A stretch of 64,000 nucleotides of DNA from Hericium rajendrae (taxonomy: Eukaryota > Basidiomycota > Agaricomycetes > Russulales > Hericiaceae): the NCBI GenBank assembly GCA_033439255.1, contig CM065888.1, positions 1,798,001 through 1,862,000 of the forward strand. The letters run 5' to 3'. Position numbers and translations under genes: made by a program. Positions 1 to 12,343 of this stretch are shown piece by piece (the stretch's first letter is position 1; every line of letters starts with the position of its first letter). The notes under the pieces were generated by a model. The model ran no database searches. It was not told where the DNA came from and saw only the letters and a list, made by a program, of their open reading frames with translations.

Positions 1-227
1 ACCTTGACGTTTGCTGCGTCCCAGTCTGTCGGCATGTTGTCCGTACAGTCAAGTCAATGGATATGGACAACGTCGGCGGTCTCGAGGTATGTGCATGAGG
101 GTTGGAACGAAGGCTATGAAGAGGCTTCTGGCAATTATTCAATTGGCTTTCCACGGCGAGCCCTTGCCGGCGTGACTTGGACCCCCGCCACTGCCAGCAC
201 CTGGCAACCACCGCCAAACCACCGCTA

Positions 228-478
228 CAGCCGTTTACAAATCGATAGGCCTTCCCGAGGATGTAAGATATAGAGATCATGTTTGAGTCGGCGAAGGTCG
301 GAAACTGCTTACGACCGTGCCAGATCATGCTCCGCCCCTCCTGCCGTGCTGCCGTTGCCACCGGTTGGCCGCCAGGTGCGAGCTAGAACCAAGCTCCACC
401 TGTATATTGAAGGTCCGACGGAAGCTGCAATATCTATCAACTTCTGCCGAAAAGGGCCTATGGATTTGTAAACGGCTG
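228..478. repeat. Small Tc1/mariner-type fold-back element (MITE)
   Basis: Two inverted arms of about 26 bp (226-251 and 455-480) match with one difference. The arms begin CAGCCGTTTACAAAT and are flanked on both sides by TA, the layout expected of a non-autonomous Tc1/mariner element with a TA target duplication. The 250 bp between the ends has no convincing coding capacity. The family assignment is inferred from the ends only. Confidence 0.5.
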
Positions 479-1370
479 TAATACTGTAGCTACTTGTATG
501 GTACTAACGGAGGGGCATAGCGTGACAGACGCAATGTCCTACCAACTTGAACCAGCAACGGAATGCCTGTGACGTGTGACTTCCGGACAATTAGCAACGG
601 CAGCACAGTACAGCAATGGCGACACGGTACTGCAATGGCACGTATTTCTGGGATTATATGCTACGGCTCAAGTGACCTACATCATCTGTTGAGATGTGGA
701 AGTACTAGGTCAGCACTTTGTGGAAATTGAGTCAATGACACAATTCTCCGCCAAGACTGAGGACAAAGTCGGTCACTCAATTTAGAAATCAGTCGGGTGA
801 TAGTGGTCCGGATGAAGGTGACAACAATGAAGCGAAACATGGAGCATGATGATAAGCAAACTCACGGGAGGCAGCCAGACAAACAGATTCTTGGATTTTA
901 GACGGTATCATAGACATTTTTTGAACAACCCGGACGATCGCAACGGGCCCTGTGTTAGCCGTGACATTTTCAGGATAAGCAACGCAACAGGCCCTGTGTG
1001 ACGCGTGACCGTTGGTACCATACAAATGGTTACAGTACTTACCAACGCGGTGCAGCACGCAACGTTACGTTCGACGTTCAACAGTCAAGTTGATGGGGAG
1101 TAAATGTCTGATCATTCGTGTTGTACCATGACTGACATGCTGCGCAGGAGAAGTTTATTGTTTCCCAGTCTCCCACGGGCAGAGTCGATCTCTGATCATC
1201 TCAAAATGCATCCACTTAGACTGGTGACCACTGACCAGTCTCTAGCAAACAACGAGCGGGGGGAGATTGTAGCGCATCCACTACCGTTAGAAGAGCGTTC
1301 ACGTCTCTAGCTCACAATCGTAAGATCGACATAACCAGAGCAAATACTTATGCTAACATAGCACTCCCGG
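479..1370. other. Intergenic, no gene recognised
   Basis: Only short unsupported reading frames occur. The part near 1,080-1,140 resembles 6,205-6,290, so the 3' flank of SDR copy 1 was duplicated together with that of copy 2. Confidence 0.5.
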
Positions 1371-2580
1371 CTAATCGAACAGCTTCCCTCCGTCTAATAT
1401 CACAGTTTGTCCTGAGCGCTGTTCAGCTTATGGAAACATCAGCACACTCGAAATCAAGCTTACCTGTCAGAAATTGTGACTGGGGCGATGCCACATAGGA
1501 AACAAAATGGGCGATGTCGTCCGGGTATCCAGTACGCGCACCAGGAAGGTCGAGGATCTGTCATGCCATGTCTATCAACTATCAAACTGATTGTTGACGC
1601 GCAGTGGGCGTACGAGTTTCAGCTGTTCAGCACCGTTGACACCGCCTTGATTGACTGGCGAACGAAGGTCAGTTCCTGAAAGCGAGATACGTGCGCAGAC
1701 CTACTCATTGGAGTCTCTATGACACCCGGAGCATAGGCGTTGACAGCGATATTGTGCTCAGCTAGCTCTAGAGCTAATAGAAGCGCCGCAAGGATCAGTC
1801 ATGAAACCCGGCAGGTAGACGTCATACTCACCAGCGCATTGGGTCAATCCCCTGACCGCGAATTTCGACGCACAGTACGCGCTCAGATTCTTGAATCCTA
1901 TGCTCCGTCCTCAACTGATTGTGAACGGATATAGTATTTCAATATGCACCTTTCTTCCCGCAGAACGACGATGCACCTGCAGAGACCATGGTCGATTAAA
2001 TCATGTCACCCGCTTTAACGCAGAGACCTACCGATAATCCGTCCTCCCTGCCCTTGGCTTATCATCTGCCGAGCCGCGTACTTGTAACAAAGCATAACGC
2101 CCTCGACATTGACCGCGGTCAAATTCTGCCAGTTCTTCAATGGCACTGTGCGAAGAAAGGTTTAGAGGTGCCATGCAGACAGCTATCGACGCACTGTTCA
2201 CGATGGATGGACCCTTCGGACCCACACCGCCATGTCCAACGCCTGCATTTGCAACCATCCGCGGGCCCAGGTGAGCGATGAAGCTGCTGTCTGCTATGCC
2301 ATAAATAGCTCACCACGTCGAGACGTCCTAGTTGCTGCACGGTCTTGGCGACCATGCCCTCGACAGCTTCCTCGGACGTGACGTCCGCAGGAACAGCTAT
2401 CGCGCGCCGGCCCAGCGCCTGGATCTCGATTACGAGTTTGGCTATGTTTTCGGTCTGGGGCTGAATGTCGTTGACGGCGACGTCGAGGCCATCCGCTGCG
2501 AGGCGGAGGGCGATGGCACGTCCGATGCCTTGGGCGCCGCCGGTGACAAGTGCGACTCGGGTATATGTGGTTTGAGACAT
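1371..2580 (-). CDS. Short-chain dehydrogenase/reductase, copy 1
   Basis: Classical SDR enzyme, closest in pattern to diacetyl/acetoin-reductase-like NAD(P)H oxidoreductases, presumably cytosolic; the substrate cannot be read from sequence. The chosen start gives MSQTTYTRVALVTGG. The cofactor motif TGGAQGIG follows at once, then the NAG motif after the first intron, NVEGVMLCYKYAARQM, the active-site YCASK (about 1,880) and a terminal exon VILDGGKLFD ending at 1,371. At least five short introns interrupt it; the first starts right after GRLDV. A TATA-like TATAAATA lies about 60 nt upstream (2,641-2,648). It is one of three paralogues in this window (others at 6,427 and 8,430). Exon limits are hand-placed, and no disabling lesion was noticed. 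Confidence 0.8.
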
Positions 2581-2622
2581 GGTGCAAGAAAATGGGAATG
2601 GGCTCAGATTCTGCCTGATCAT

Positions 2623-3867
2623 TTAGGCAAGGGGTGCGCGTATTTATACTGCAGGACAAGCAACTCTGGCTCTGGACCCATACGAAGTCCGAGCAGGCAT
2701 GGTTAAACCAGTGATAGTGCCGGTGGTCGTCGCGCAAAACTTCAACATAGGAGCGGGGTGTCCAACCGGGTCAGCAAAGTGAAATGTCAATTGCATAAGA
2801 TGATCATGAGTACATTGCAACTTTCACGCATAACAGTACGCAGGCCCGCTTTACGAACATGAAGCTGGGGGGAAGACCCGATGACTCGGGGATCCCCGCG
2901 TGGGCACTGAGCACTTTAGCTATAGGTACCAAATACTGAGAGCACAGTTCCGATAAGTGGTCCCCAAGCCGGTGGATAGCAGGCCCGACTGGCAAGACTC
3001 TCGTAAGTGTTGTCTACGTTTTGTGTTCGGACGACAAGATGTAGTGGGGGCCGCAAGCAAGCCCGGAGATCCGGCATGTAAGCCCTTCATACACGCCTTG
3101 TATGACTTAGTAAGTACGATAAGACGCTGCCTTCCGGGAATGAGGGCATCTAGCGGTAGAGGCTACTAAACACATACCATGCTTTCCTTAGAAAATACGA
3201 GCCTCCCGACCGGCTTATGGTTGTGAGACTTGGCGCGAACGAGCTCTGAAAATGACATGATGATATTGGACATATGAAACCGATAGCACAGTGGGACTCC
3301 ATGCAAGTCAAAATTTAGAAGAATAAAAGCATATACGAACGAGAGTTGCTAGACTCCATCCTTGACGTCGGAACAAGGTGCAGGGGGAGGATAAAAGTCG
3401 ACTGATCGTGATGATTACCTACCACGCATCCCTGCTTTTATATGCTATCGCCTGTCGCTATAAAAGTCAACGTAAGTTCCAAGCTGAGCGCGGACGATTA
3501 TCAATTATGAATGCAGACGATCCCATTAAAGTATTGACATGTATTGTAGGTAAACAGGCGACATAAGAAAGTTGAACTGAAGCGATCGTCGATGACACCA
3601 GTGCGTTCGCCGCATGTTGGCACATCGGCTACATCAGGAAAAAAAAACACGGTTTATACTTGAATTCTTTGGTTGGACAGATACGTTTCGGTCATACGAG
3701 AATTGAGTTGGAAATGAACGTCGAGTGTGTGAGAGCTTGCTAGGAGACGGAACGGCCAATGAGAATGTGGCAGGATCCCGCCTTGCACGATGCCAGCGAG
3801 TCAACATGTAAAAGGCAACATATACACTTGGTATACATCAGTTGATTCATTCTGCTCCCAATTTGAA
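2623..3867. other. Intergenic, includes SDR copy 1 promoter
   Basis: The first 300 bp resemble the upstream flanks of SDR copies 2 and 3. The remainder (about 3,000-3,867) shows no coding sequence or repeat that I can support. Confidence 0.5.
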
Positions 3868-5634
3868 TCAAAACATATCTCTCGCAAGAGTATAATAGCG
3901 CACCTGGTCCACCACAAATAGCGCCTCCTCACTAATCATAAGCGTTGACGTACCGCTGATCCCCTCTGGCAGCGATGCTGCCATCAGCTCCCGCGGCCTC
4001 TCCACCGTTATCGCTTCATCCGCCCAAGTACCCGCCGCGATATAATCTCTGTCGCTAGGGTCGCGAGCAGACAGCGCGCCCGTCCGCACGATACGCGAGA
4101 CATTGCAGTCCCTCACGACCAGGAATGGGGGGACGTCCTCCCCGAAGAGTGCATGCGGCTCGACGGAGCGCATGCCAGCTACGCAGTGCGCACTGGTGCT
4201 GCGACCGAACCAAGAGCACGTGCCGGCGGAGACGACACAGTCGGACCAGGCGGCCCAGGGCAATACGGGATCGGACGCACTGGTGAGTTTGGCCAGAAGC
4301 TTGGAAACGGCGATATAGAGGACAAGCAAGTCGGATTCAGAATCCACGTCGGCGTCGCCTGCGTTTAAGTAGATAAGCTGCTCGGCGTCGCGCGGCTGAA
4401 AGAGCGAGAGAGCCGGGGACGATATGGCCGATGCGGAGGATGGTGTCCGGAAGCGTGAGAGACTGGTCAAGCAGGTTGTGCTCGGCTGGTGATGCGACAA
4501 AGTTAACGGAGGGAGGAGGAAGACACGTGCTGAAATTGCTTCGTTATAGGACCTCCACGTATCATCTTGCATTGTAACATCGATGATAATGATACCATAG
4601 CCCTTATGAGACGAGTGTGGCGAGTCGATTAGGGGCCAGCATTCAGAGACCGCCAACAAGATGCGCGTTTCGTCAATGAATGTGAAAGACCAATCCCATT
4701 CCGCCCCGTATAGATTCTGAAAAACTGTCAGAACAGGCGTCTTCGCATCAGATGTGGTAAATCTTTACCATCTGCAATTTGCCAGTCCTCCAATTCCATA
4801 TGAAAACAGCACTAAACGGGCCAGTAGAGTGAAGGCCTGCAAATTTGACATGGATGCCAACGAAGGAGCCAACAACCTGCATAGAAATAAACTTTTCGCC
4901 TTCACCCTCGACCGGTGGGACAGAACGATTTTTCGACGCCAGCGGATGGAGCAATCCTGACGACAGGGACCTGATTTCAAGGTCAATACCAAAAGCATCC
5001 ATCCTTGCAAGACAAAGAATGCGGAAGTAAGCAAATCTTCAGGCTACGCGCTAATGACCGAGATTAAATGACTGACGGGCTCGTAAGATACGCAAGCACG
5101 ACCAAGTCCTGGGACGGGTCGAGTGCGACTGCCAACTTGTCCTCGCGATCATTATAGTCAAGTTTGAGAGTCAAATCTTCCAGAGTCGAAGTGCCAGGCT
5201 TAAATCGTCGAAAGCAGAGCTCGGGACGTAACGGATGCCGATATGCCAGAATATCGCCTTCTAGCCAGATATGGTCTCGGGCGGTAGTCGCCAGATGAAC
5301 TTTGTCTCCGAAGCGCAGATGCTGCCAAGCGGCTTGGGTATCCTGGAATTTCTTGAGTCGCTCTCGCATGCTCCAGCTTCCTGAGAAGTCATCTTCTAGA
5401 CCGTGCAAAGACAGTTCGATCCGGTATTGAAGCTCGGCGCTGTCTTGAATTAAGAAGCGCCATGCACGGCAGACCTATTGAACTGAGTTGACACTTCGTC
5501 GAGCAATACCCTGTACGGAATCGAAATCTTACTAGCTGGCACGAAATGAGGTCTTGGAAGCCCAGCGGTCTCAAGAGTCCTACTTGAGTCTCTCTTGGTA
5601 ATGACAAGACATGTCTTCTAGTCATCGTAGTCAA
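3868..5634 (-). CDS. F-box domain protein
   Basis: Probable substrate-recognition subunit of an SCF ubiquitin ligase. The N-terminus carries an F-box-like helix set: LSLPRETQVGLLRPLGFQDL then ISCQL, joined by a 58-nt intron (5,475-5,532) to VCRAWRFLIQDSAELQYRIE. The following region (HGLEDD, RERLKKFQDTQAAWQHLRFG) is the pattern of the large agaricomycete F-box family whose C-terminal half is a degenerate beta-propeller-like domain. Further introns lie near 5,000-5,075 and at about 4,716-4,767, where LQM joins NLYGAEWDWSF. The last exon runs to the stop at 3,868 after LARDMF. It lies between SDR copies 1 and 2 with no evident functional link to them. Exon 1 could start at either of two nearby Met codons. 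Confidence 0.75.
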
Positions 5635-6426
5635 AACGCTTAGCGTAGAGAAGTCTGAATCTGCGGAGCTGTAGCTAGTATACTAGTCTTGCTCTTGCAA
5701 TGGAATCGAGTCTTGATAGGTCTTAATCCTCCGATGTTGAACTTGGTATAAGCAAGAAAAGAGAAGCTTCCCAGTGGACCTAAAGACGCCGAGCTAGTCA
5801 AGGCGCAAAACGGGCGGATAACTTTGTTTCTGTTGAAGGGATGCGAGCTGACGCTGGGGAGACCTGAGGAGCGTCGACTCGACGGGAGGAGACAGACTTG
5901 TGGACAGGCGCCGCAGTACTTACGCTCGGCTCGAGGAATTCCGAACGAGCTTTCCCACGGATCGGCTGGCCAACTCAGATCGATCTAGCTTGGATCTAGC
6001 AGCGAGCTTATAGTCTCCCAGGGGCAGAGTAGAAACTGGACTCAACCTTCGTGCCTCAGGATCGTCATATACAGCAAGCAGCCTCGAGCAGCTGGGTCAA
6101 ATCTGAACTCCTCAACCACAGTTTCTACGGTGAATCTAGGTGAAATACCTCCTCCCGCCTCCGCAATCCAGGGTTGATGAAAACCGGTTCTCTTCTGGGC
6201 CAATGATAGTACGTCCAACAGTCAAGTCGACGGGAAGTCAATATTTCGATGTCTAACTATTCATGTCGAACATTGATTGACGTGCAGCGCATATGATTCA
6301 TAACCATTAATTTCGAATGCATTTACTACCACTGCAAGCTGGCCACAATACTAAGGTAACTTTAGATAATTCCCAAAGGGTTTAGATAATTCCCAGAGGC
6401 CTCGACACCACTTCTGAAAGGACAGA
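5635..6426. other. Intergenic, no gene recognised
   Basis: No reading frame of interest. The stretch around 6,205-6,290 is similar to the flank at 1,065-1,140, marking the extent of the SDR duplication. Confidence 0.5.
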
Positions 6427-7651
6427 CTAATCAAAAAATTTCCCTCCATCTAATATCACTGACTGGCCTGAACGCCGTTTAGCTTGCACATTGGACGATT
6501 GAAGACAGAGCATACCTGTCATAAAATGTGACTGGGGCGATGCTGCGAAGGACACAAATTGGGCGATGTCGTCCGGGTATCCAGTTCGCATGCCGACAAG
6601 GTCTAGAGCCTGTCATCATACTCGTCGGCGCCTTGACTGATCGTTAACGCGCGGTGAACTCGACGTACCTCTTTCATCTTTTCCATATTTTCAACACTGG
6701 TCATAGGAACACCGGCGACGGTACCTTGATTGGCTGACGAACGAATGTTAGTCACTGACATCGAGGATAGATGGATGGACACACTCAGCGGAGTATCTAT
6801 GACACCCGGGGCGTAGGCAATTGACAGTGATATTGTGCTCAGCAAGCTCGAGGGCTAGAAGCAAAGCAGGGATCAATCGTAAACCCGACGGACAGACATT
6901 GCACTCACCAGCGCATTGGGTCAATTCCCTGACTGCGAACTTCGACGCGGAGTACGCGCTCAAATTCTTGAATCCTGTGCTCCATCCTCTGAACCGATTC
7001 TGAGTGGGTATAGCTTTCAATGCACACCTTTCTTTCTGCAGATCGACGATGCGCCTGCGGCGCCGATTGTCGGTCATGTTGGTTCGCATATTTCAACACA
7101 AAAACCTACCGATAATCCGTCCTCCCTGCCCTTGACTAATCATCTGCCGTGCCGCATATTTGTAGCAGAGCATGACGCCCTCGACATTGACAGCCGTCAA
7201 GTTCTGCCAGTTCTTCAGGGACACTGCGGAAAAGGGTGATCTGAGAAGGATGCATCCAATGACCTGCCAACGTACTGTCTACGATGGGCGCACCCTCCGG
7301 ACCTACACCGCCATGGGCGACGCCTGCATTCGCAACCATCTGTGCACCCAGGTGAGTTACGGCGCTGCCGTCGACCGTGCGATCACTCACCACGTCGAGA
7401 CGCCCCAATTGCTCTACGGTCTTTGCGACCATGCGCTCGACAGCTTCCTCTGACGTGACATCCGCAGGAACAGCTATCGCCCGCCGGCCCAGCGCCTGGA
7501 TCTCGACCACGACTTTGGCTATGTTTTCGCTCTGGCGCTCGTTGACGGCTACATCAAGACCGTCAGCTGCAAGGCAAAGAGCTATGGCACGCCCAATGCC
7601 TTGAGCGCTACCGGTGACGAGTGCAACTCGGATGTCAGTGGCTTGAGACAT
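6427..7651 (-). CDS. Short-chain dehydrogenase/reductase, copy 2
   Basis: Paralogue of the SDR genes at 1,371 and 8,430 with the same exon plan. The start gives MSQATDIRVALVTGSAQGIG, a glycine-rich Rossmann motif with Ser in place of Gly in the TGGAQ context of the other two copies. Exon 2 begins MVANAGVAHGGVGP after a 51-nt intron; the active site reads YSASK (about 6,945) and the last exon ends GGKFFD at 6,427. A TATA-like sequence lies about 65 nt upstream (7,711-7,720). Tandem duplication is clear from shared flanks. The enzyme is expected to be an NAD(P)-dependent oxidoreductase of unknown substrate. Confidence 0.75.
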
Positions 7652-8429
7652 GGCGTAAGAATGTTCGCAGGCTTGGGTTGCCCCTCAAAATCGAGATGAG
7701 ACGTGCGTGCGCATATAAGTAGCCCAGGGCAAGCGACTTTTGACCCATATGAAGACCGAGAACAGCGGAGTTATTGACCTGATGATGGTGAGGAGCATGT
7801 CCCGAGAGCTTCGACATGAGAGCGAGATGTCAAATAAGCTCGGGCCAGTAATGTGTGGATGTCGATTGCACGAGATATTCACATGGCAAGGGTTTGCGGT
7901 CACTGTGCTTCTCATGGGTATGTTGTATGCTACGTTACGCGATAACGTGTAGGCTTGTTGGTTCACGAATATGCCAGTGTTGGGCGGAAGATCGCATAAG
8001 AGTCTCATGTAAGTCGGAGAATCAAAGCACCTTCACTTGACAGAGAATCAAAGCCGTTATCAAGGGTGCCAAGGACAGAGCCCGCACCTGTATTTGGTAG
8101 TGCACACATATGTATATCCGCAAAATGTAAGTCGACATATAGGAAGACTGCCTGTTCTTCGGCCGCTTAAGGAGAATAGGACCGGTGGGTTTCACGATTG
8201 ACAACCTGTCCATGTTGATAATAAATCAGTTTCTCAGCAATCCTTCTCGCACAAATGTCAGGCCAGCCTCATATGCTTTTAAAAGTCAGTATTGGCTAAT
8301 GAGCTACGTACGGCATCCTCGGTGGCCTGAAGGAAAGAAATGTGCAGGTGGTCTTGAGTCTTAGCCTTTCGACTATGTTAAAAACATAACTTGATGATGC
8401 GAAAACAGGCTGTAGAAAAAGATTGCCAG
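7652..8429. repeat. Spacer of tandem SDR duplication (first copy)
   Basis: This spacer between SDR copies 2 and 3 aligns by eye, with many differences, to 9,643-10,400. Shared words include ATCAAAG, ACAGAGCCCGCACCTGT and TATAGGAAGAC in the same order. The duplicated unit is therefore about 2.0 kb: gene plus promoter plus upstream spacer. Confidence 0.6.
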
Positions 8430-9642
8430 CTAATCGAACAACTGCCCTCCATCCAGTATCACTGACTGGCCTGAATGCCGCCATTTAGCCTGCGGATCGG
8501 ACATGAAATTCAAAAGACAAAACGCACCTGTCATAAACTGCGATTGAGGTGATGCCGCATAAGAAACAAATTGGGCGATGTCGTCCGGATATTCAGTAAG
8601 CGCACCAGGAAGACCTAGAGTCTGTGATCGTGTATCTGTCAACTGCCTCGCTGATTATTGACGTGTAGCATATGTACGATCTTCAAATTTTCAACACCAC
8701 CAACGCTCTCCAGATTGGCTGGCGAAGGACGGTCAAATAACATCGAGAGGAGATGAATAGCCCTACTCATTGGAGTGTCTATGACACCTGGAGCGTAGGC
8801 ATTGACAGTGATGTTGTGCTCAGCAAGTTCGGCAGCTAAAAGCGTAGTAGATATCAATCACGAAACCTGACAGAGACGTTACACTCACCAGCACATTGCG
8901 TTAATGCCCTGACTGCGAACTTCGATGAGCAGTATGCGCTCAGATTCTTGACTCCTATTATCCATGCTTGTACCGATAACGACCAAACGCAGCATATGAA
9001 ACGCACCTTTCTTGCCGCATATCGACGATGCACCTGCAGAGCCTGTGTTCAACCGAATAACTTTGCACGCTTGGCCGCAGAAGCCTACCGATAATCCGTC
9101 CTCCTTGCCCTTGCCTGACCATCTGTCGTGCCGCATGCTTGTAGCAAAGCATGACGCCTTCGACATTGACCGCTGTCAAGTTCTGCCAATTCTTCAGGGA
9201 CACTATGCGAAAGTATGAGTCGAGAAGAATCTATAAAAAGACAGCTACCAATGCACTTTCGACAATGGTTGTATCCGCCGGACCTACGCCGCCATGGGCG
9301 ACGCCTGCATTCGCAACCATCTGGGCGTCCAGGTGAGCGATGAAGCTACAGTCTGTCGTGCCATAAATAGCTCACCACGTCGAGACGCCCAAATTGCTGT
9401 ACGGTCTCAGCGACCATGCGTTCAACAGCTTCCTCCGACGTAACGTCAGCGGGAACAGCTATAGCCTGCCGACCCAGCGCCTGTATCTCGACCACGACTT
9501 TGGCTACGTTATCGATCTGGCGCTCGACGTAATTGACGGCTACATCAAGACCATCGGCTGCAAGGCGCAGAGCAATGGCACGCCCGATACCTTGAGCGCC
9601 GCCGGTGACGAGTGCGACTCGGGTGTACGTGGTTTGAGACAT
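8430..9642 (-). CDS. Short-chain dehydrogenase/reductase, copy 3
   Basis: Third tandem SDR paralogue. Motifs in order are TGGAQGIG (cofactor), NAG in exon 2 (MVANAGVAHGG), VNVEGVMLCYKHAARQM, a GASSICGKKG segment carrying the probable active-site Ser, YCSSK (catalytic Tyr and Lys, about 8,925), ELAEHNITVNAYAPGVIDTP, and a last intron between FMTG and QSVILDGGQLFD. The ends are consistent with classical SDRs of about 260 residues, acetoin/diacetyl-reductase-like. A TATA-like box lies at 9,703-9,710. Introns are all short with GT-AG ends. Substrate unknown; it looks intact. Confidence 0.8.
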
Positions 9643-10400
9643 GGCGTAAGAAGATGGGAATGGGCTTAGGCTCTACCTGGACAACGAGGCAAGAGGTGTC
9701 CATATAAATAACGCACGAGAGGCAATTTGGACCCATATCAAGTCCGAGTGAGGACGACATAGTTGACCTGGTGATGATGCTGAGGATCGTCACGTAGGGC
9801 TTCGACATGGGAGTGAGATGTCAAATAAGCAATTCCAGGTCGGTGAAGAGTGGATATCTATTGCATGAGACGATCACATGGACCTTTGTAAGGGCCGCAA
9901 GAGGGAAGCGCTTGCGGTCAATATGCTTCATGGGTATACTTATTGTACGTTACATGCGCGAAAGCGCGAACGGCTGCACATGTTGCTTTACTGGTATGCG
10001 AGTGCTGGAGGAAGAACCGGATGAGATCCATGCGGGAGTCTGAGAATCAAAGCAGCCTTACTGCTGAGCAGAGAACCAACGACGTCATTATAGGCCCCAA
10101 GTACAGAGCCCGCACCTGTCATTCGCAGTGCTCATGTGGAGCATCAAAGGCAGGCCGGCGTATAGGAAGACCGACTGTCCTCTGGCTGATCTTGTCAAGG
10201 AGAGTGTCCCACTGGGCCAGTGGGCGCCACGATGACAACTGTGTAGTTCGTAGTAGATCAGTTTCTGAACACACACTCTCGCGCAGGTGTCAGACCACAC
10301 TTGCATGCTTTTTAATACTCCATTTTGGCTGAAGAGCTGTGAGTTGCGTTAACACTGTCCTCGGCGGTAGGAAGAAAATACATGTTCGGGTGTTCTTGAG
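9643..10400. repeat. Spacer of tandem SDR duplication (second copy)
   Basis: Diverged copy of 7,652-8,429 without a following SDR gene: the tandem unit stops here and the sequence passes into the upstream region of the alpha/beta hydrolase. It holds the promoter of SDR copy 3. No other gene is seen. Confidence 0.55.
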
Positions 10401-10779
10401 CCATTAGCCTTGCGAGCAAAGGTTTCGCGCTCGTCGCTGACTATTCGGGAAGGTTCATATTTTTGTAAGCCAAGGTAGATAGTCACTTCATACCATGAGC
10501 AATAAGATTCGAGACAGACCGTGTCCAGCACACCCTGTGCAAAATGGACTCGAGGATCTCGTCGAGTGAGAGTAAGTACAACAGTAATACAACGGTGCTC
10601 GCTTGCCGACTTGTATATTAGCGCCCGGGCCGCCCACAGCCGCCATCAGAATCCAGCTCGCAGCGACAGCTTGTTCCCGTCTACATTATTGTAACTTGAT
10701 CGCCTTCGTGTCGCTCTGTTTCTGCATACCTGCAGAGTAGTCCTCTTTGACCCTAGATCTTGCTGTTTCACATGCTATC

Positions 10780-11721
10780 ATGAATACTGCAGATTTGGTC
10801 CTCCAGGATCAGTCAGAGACCACCATGGTTCGGAAGCGATGTGACATCGAGCTGCCTTCAGGGCTCAAACTCGAAGCGATCTGGACGAAGCCCATTTTCC
10901 TGCCTGCGGAGGAGCACGCCGTGAAGCTGGCCGTGTGTCTGCATCCCTGGTCGAGACTGGGAGGAAACATGCACGATCCGTACGTTAACACATTCTCGAA
11001 AGTCATGACATCCATGCTAAATGCCAGCATGATATGCAACCTGCGTGCGTGCAGAGTGCTGGAATCCCTGCTGGAGACGCTGACAGTGGTGCATCGATTT
11101 CGCGTGCTGCGGTACAATTCGCGCGGCGTCGGAGAGTCGTCTGGCTCTGCGTCGTTCACTGGCTTTGCCGAAGCCGAGGACCTACAAGAAGTCGTGCAAG
11201 TCGCGACACAGGAATTAGGCAACGTCAAGGAAGTTCTGATACTTGTAGGTCTAACGTTTTTCTTCCATAAAGCGGCTCGTTGATGCTCTGACTGCGATCT
11301 GCAGGGGTATTCTCATGGTTCTCTTGTTGCGTCCCTTCATCCCATTTTGCCACCCCCAACACGCACCATGCACGTTCTGCTGTCGTACCCTCTGGGTCCT
11401 CGAGGTTTTCTTACGCTCTTCAATTCCCGCACGTATCAAAATCGACTTGAGGCTCTCTTACGCGACTCTCGAGCACATGTCCTCGTTGTGCATGGTGATG
11501 CGGACAATTTCACGGGGGCTGCGGCCTATGATCAGTGGGCCGCTGGACTGAAGGCGGTCGTGAAGCAAAGTCTGCCGGAAACAGACGCGGTTGTCGAGCA
11601 CGATGGGTGGGTAGGAGGCCGCCTATTAGTAGAGCGGGTAGCAGGTGGGACACATTTCTGGTCAGGTACTGCTCATCGGAGTCTGGTACGCGTTCTGAGC
11701 AAGTTCTTGAGGCATGTATAA
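10780..11721 (+). CDS. Alpha/beta hydrolase-fold protein
   Basis: Two-exon gene. Exon 1 carries the start MNTADLVLQDQ (an upstream in-frame Met at 10,747 is possible), the LHPWSRLGGNMHDP oxyanion-side segment and RYNSRGVGESSG. A 60-nt intron (11,245-11,304) joins LIL to GYSHGSLVAS, the nucleophile elbow with its Ser. Exon 2 has LVVHGDADNFTG, containing the likely catalytic Asp, and HFWSG, containing the likely His. The pattern is that of the small serine-hydrolase family that includes KANL3/TEX30-like and bacterial YpfH-like proteins; its substrate is unknown. A region near 11,005-11,060 might be an unspliced small intron. A TATA-like element lies near 10,613. A damaged duplicate follows at 12,344. 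Confidence 0.7.
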
Positions 11722-12343
11722 AGAAGGCGCGCTTTACCAGTGCAAAGAAGTTACCAAAGTAAGCAGTGAACTACGAGTCGAGCGTCCTCCAAAGCTCATC
11801 TGCGCTACCCACAGCTTTCAACGGGAAGCAGCCCGGCGACCCTGTCAAAGGGATGAAGCTCGTGGTCGACTTCGTCCGCGGGGAAGGGCGTCGCGGAGGG
11901 CAGGAAGGTCCCGGACATCGCTCAGCTGGGAAGTGACACCGTGAAGACCGTCACGGCAACCTGCAACGAGACGGTCCATCGTATCGAGGAGGTTCAGAGA
12001 TGTGTTTGCGTCGACTAACTTCCCGAAGGGCGAGTAGAGCTTTGAGTTCACATGACGGCAATCTAGCCCTATGTATCTTTCTACAACACGGCCGGCCAGT
12101 CGCGCATTCATGATATCGGAACTCGCCGGAAGGAAGGAAGGAAGTATTTAAGTACATCATACCTAGCACTGGTCGACAAGTCCTTTTTCAGTTCCGATTG
12201 AAAGCCGACTCATACTTACGGCGACCTGCCGCGACAGGCTTCCATTACTCCAAGACATAACTACATAACGACTCGCACGATCGTTGAATACTTTGAACTC
12301 ACCATCAACTGAATAGACAGGGTACAGATCACACTAGCCTGGT
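11722..12343. other. Intergenic, no gene recognised
   Basis: Spacer between the hydrolase and its damaged duplicate. Only short shadow frames; no repeat recognised. Confidence 0.4.

Noticed and set aside
3633-3655. CATCAGGAAAA word in the gene-bearing arm
   Set aside because: No TCTGA-rich interior and no inverse end nearby; a chance match to the MITE terminus.
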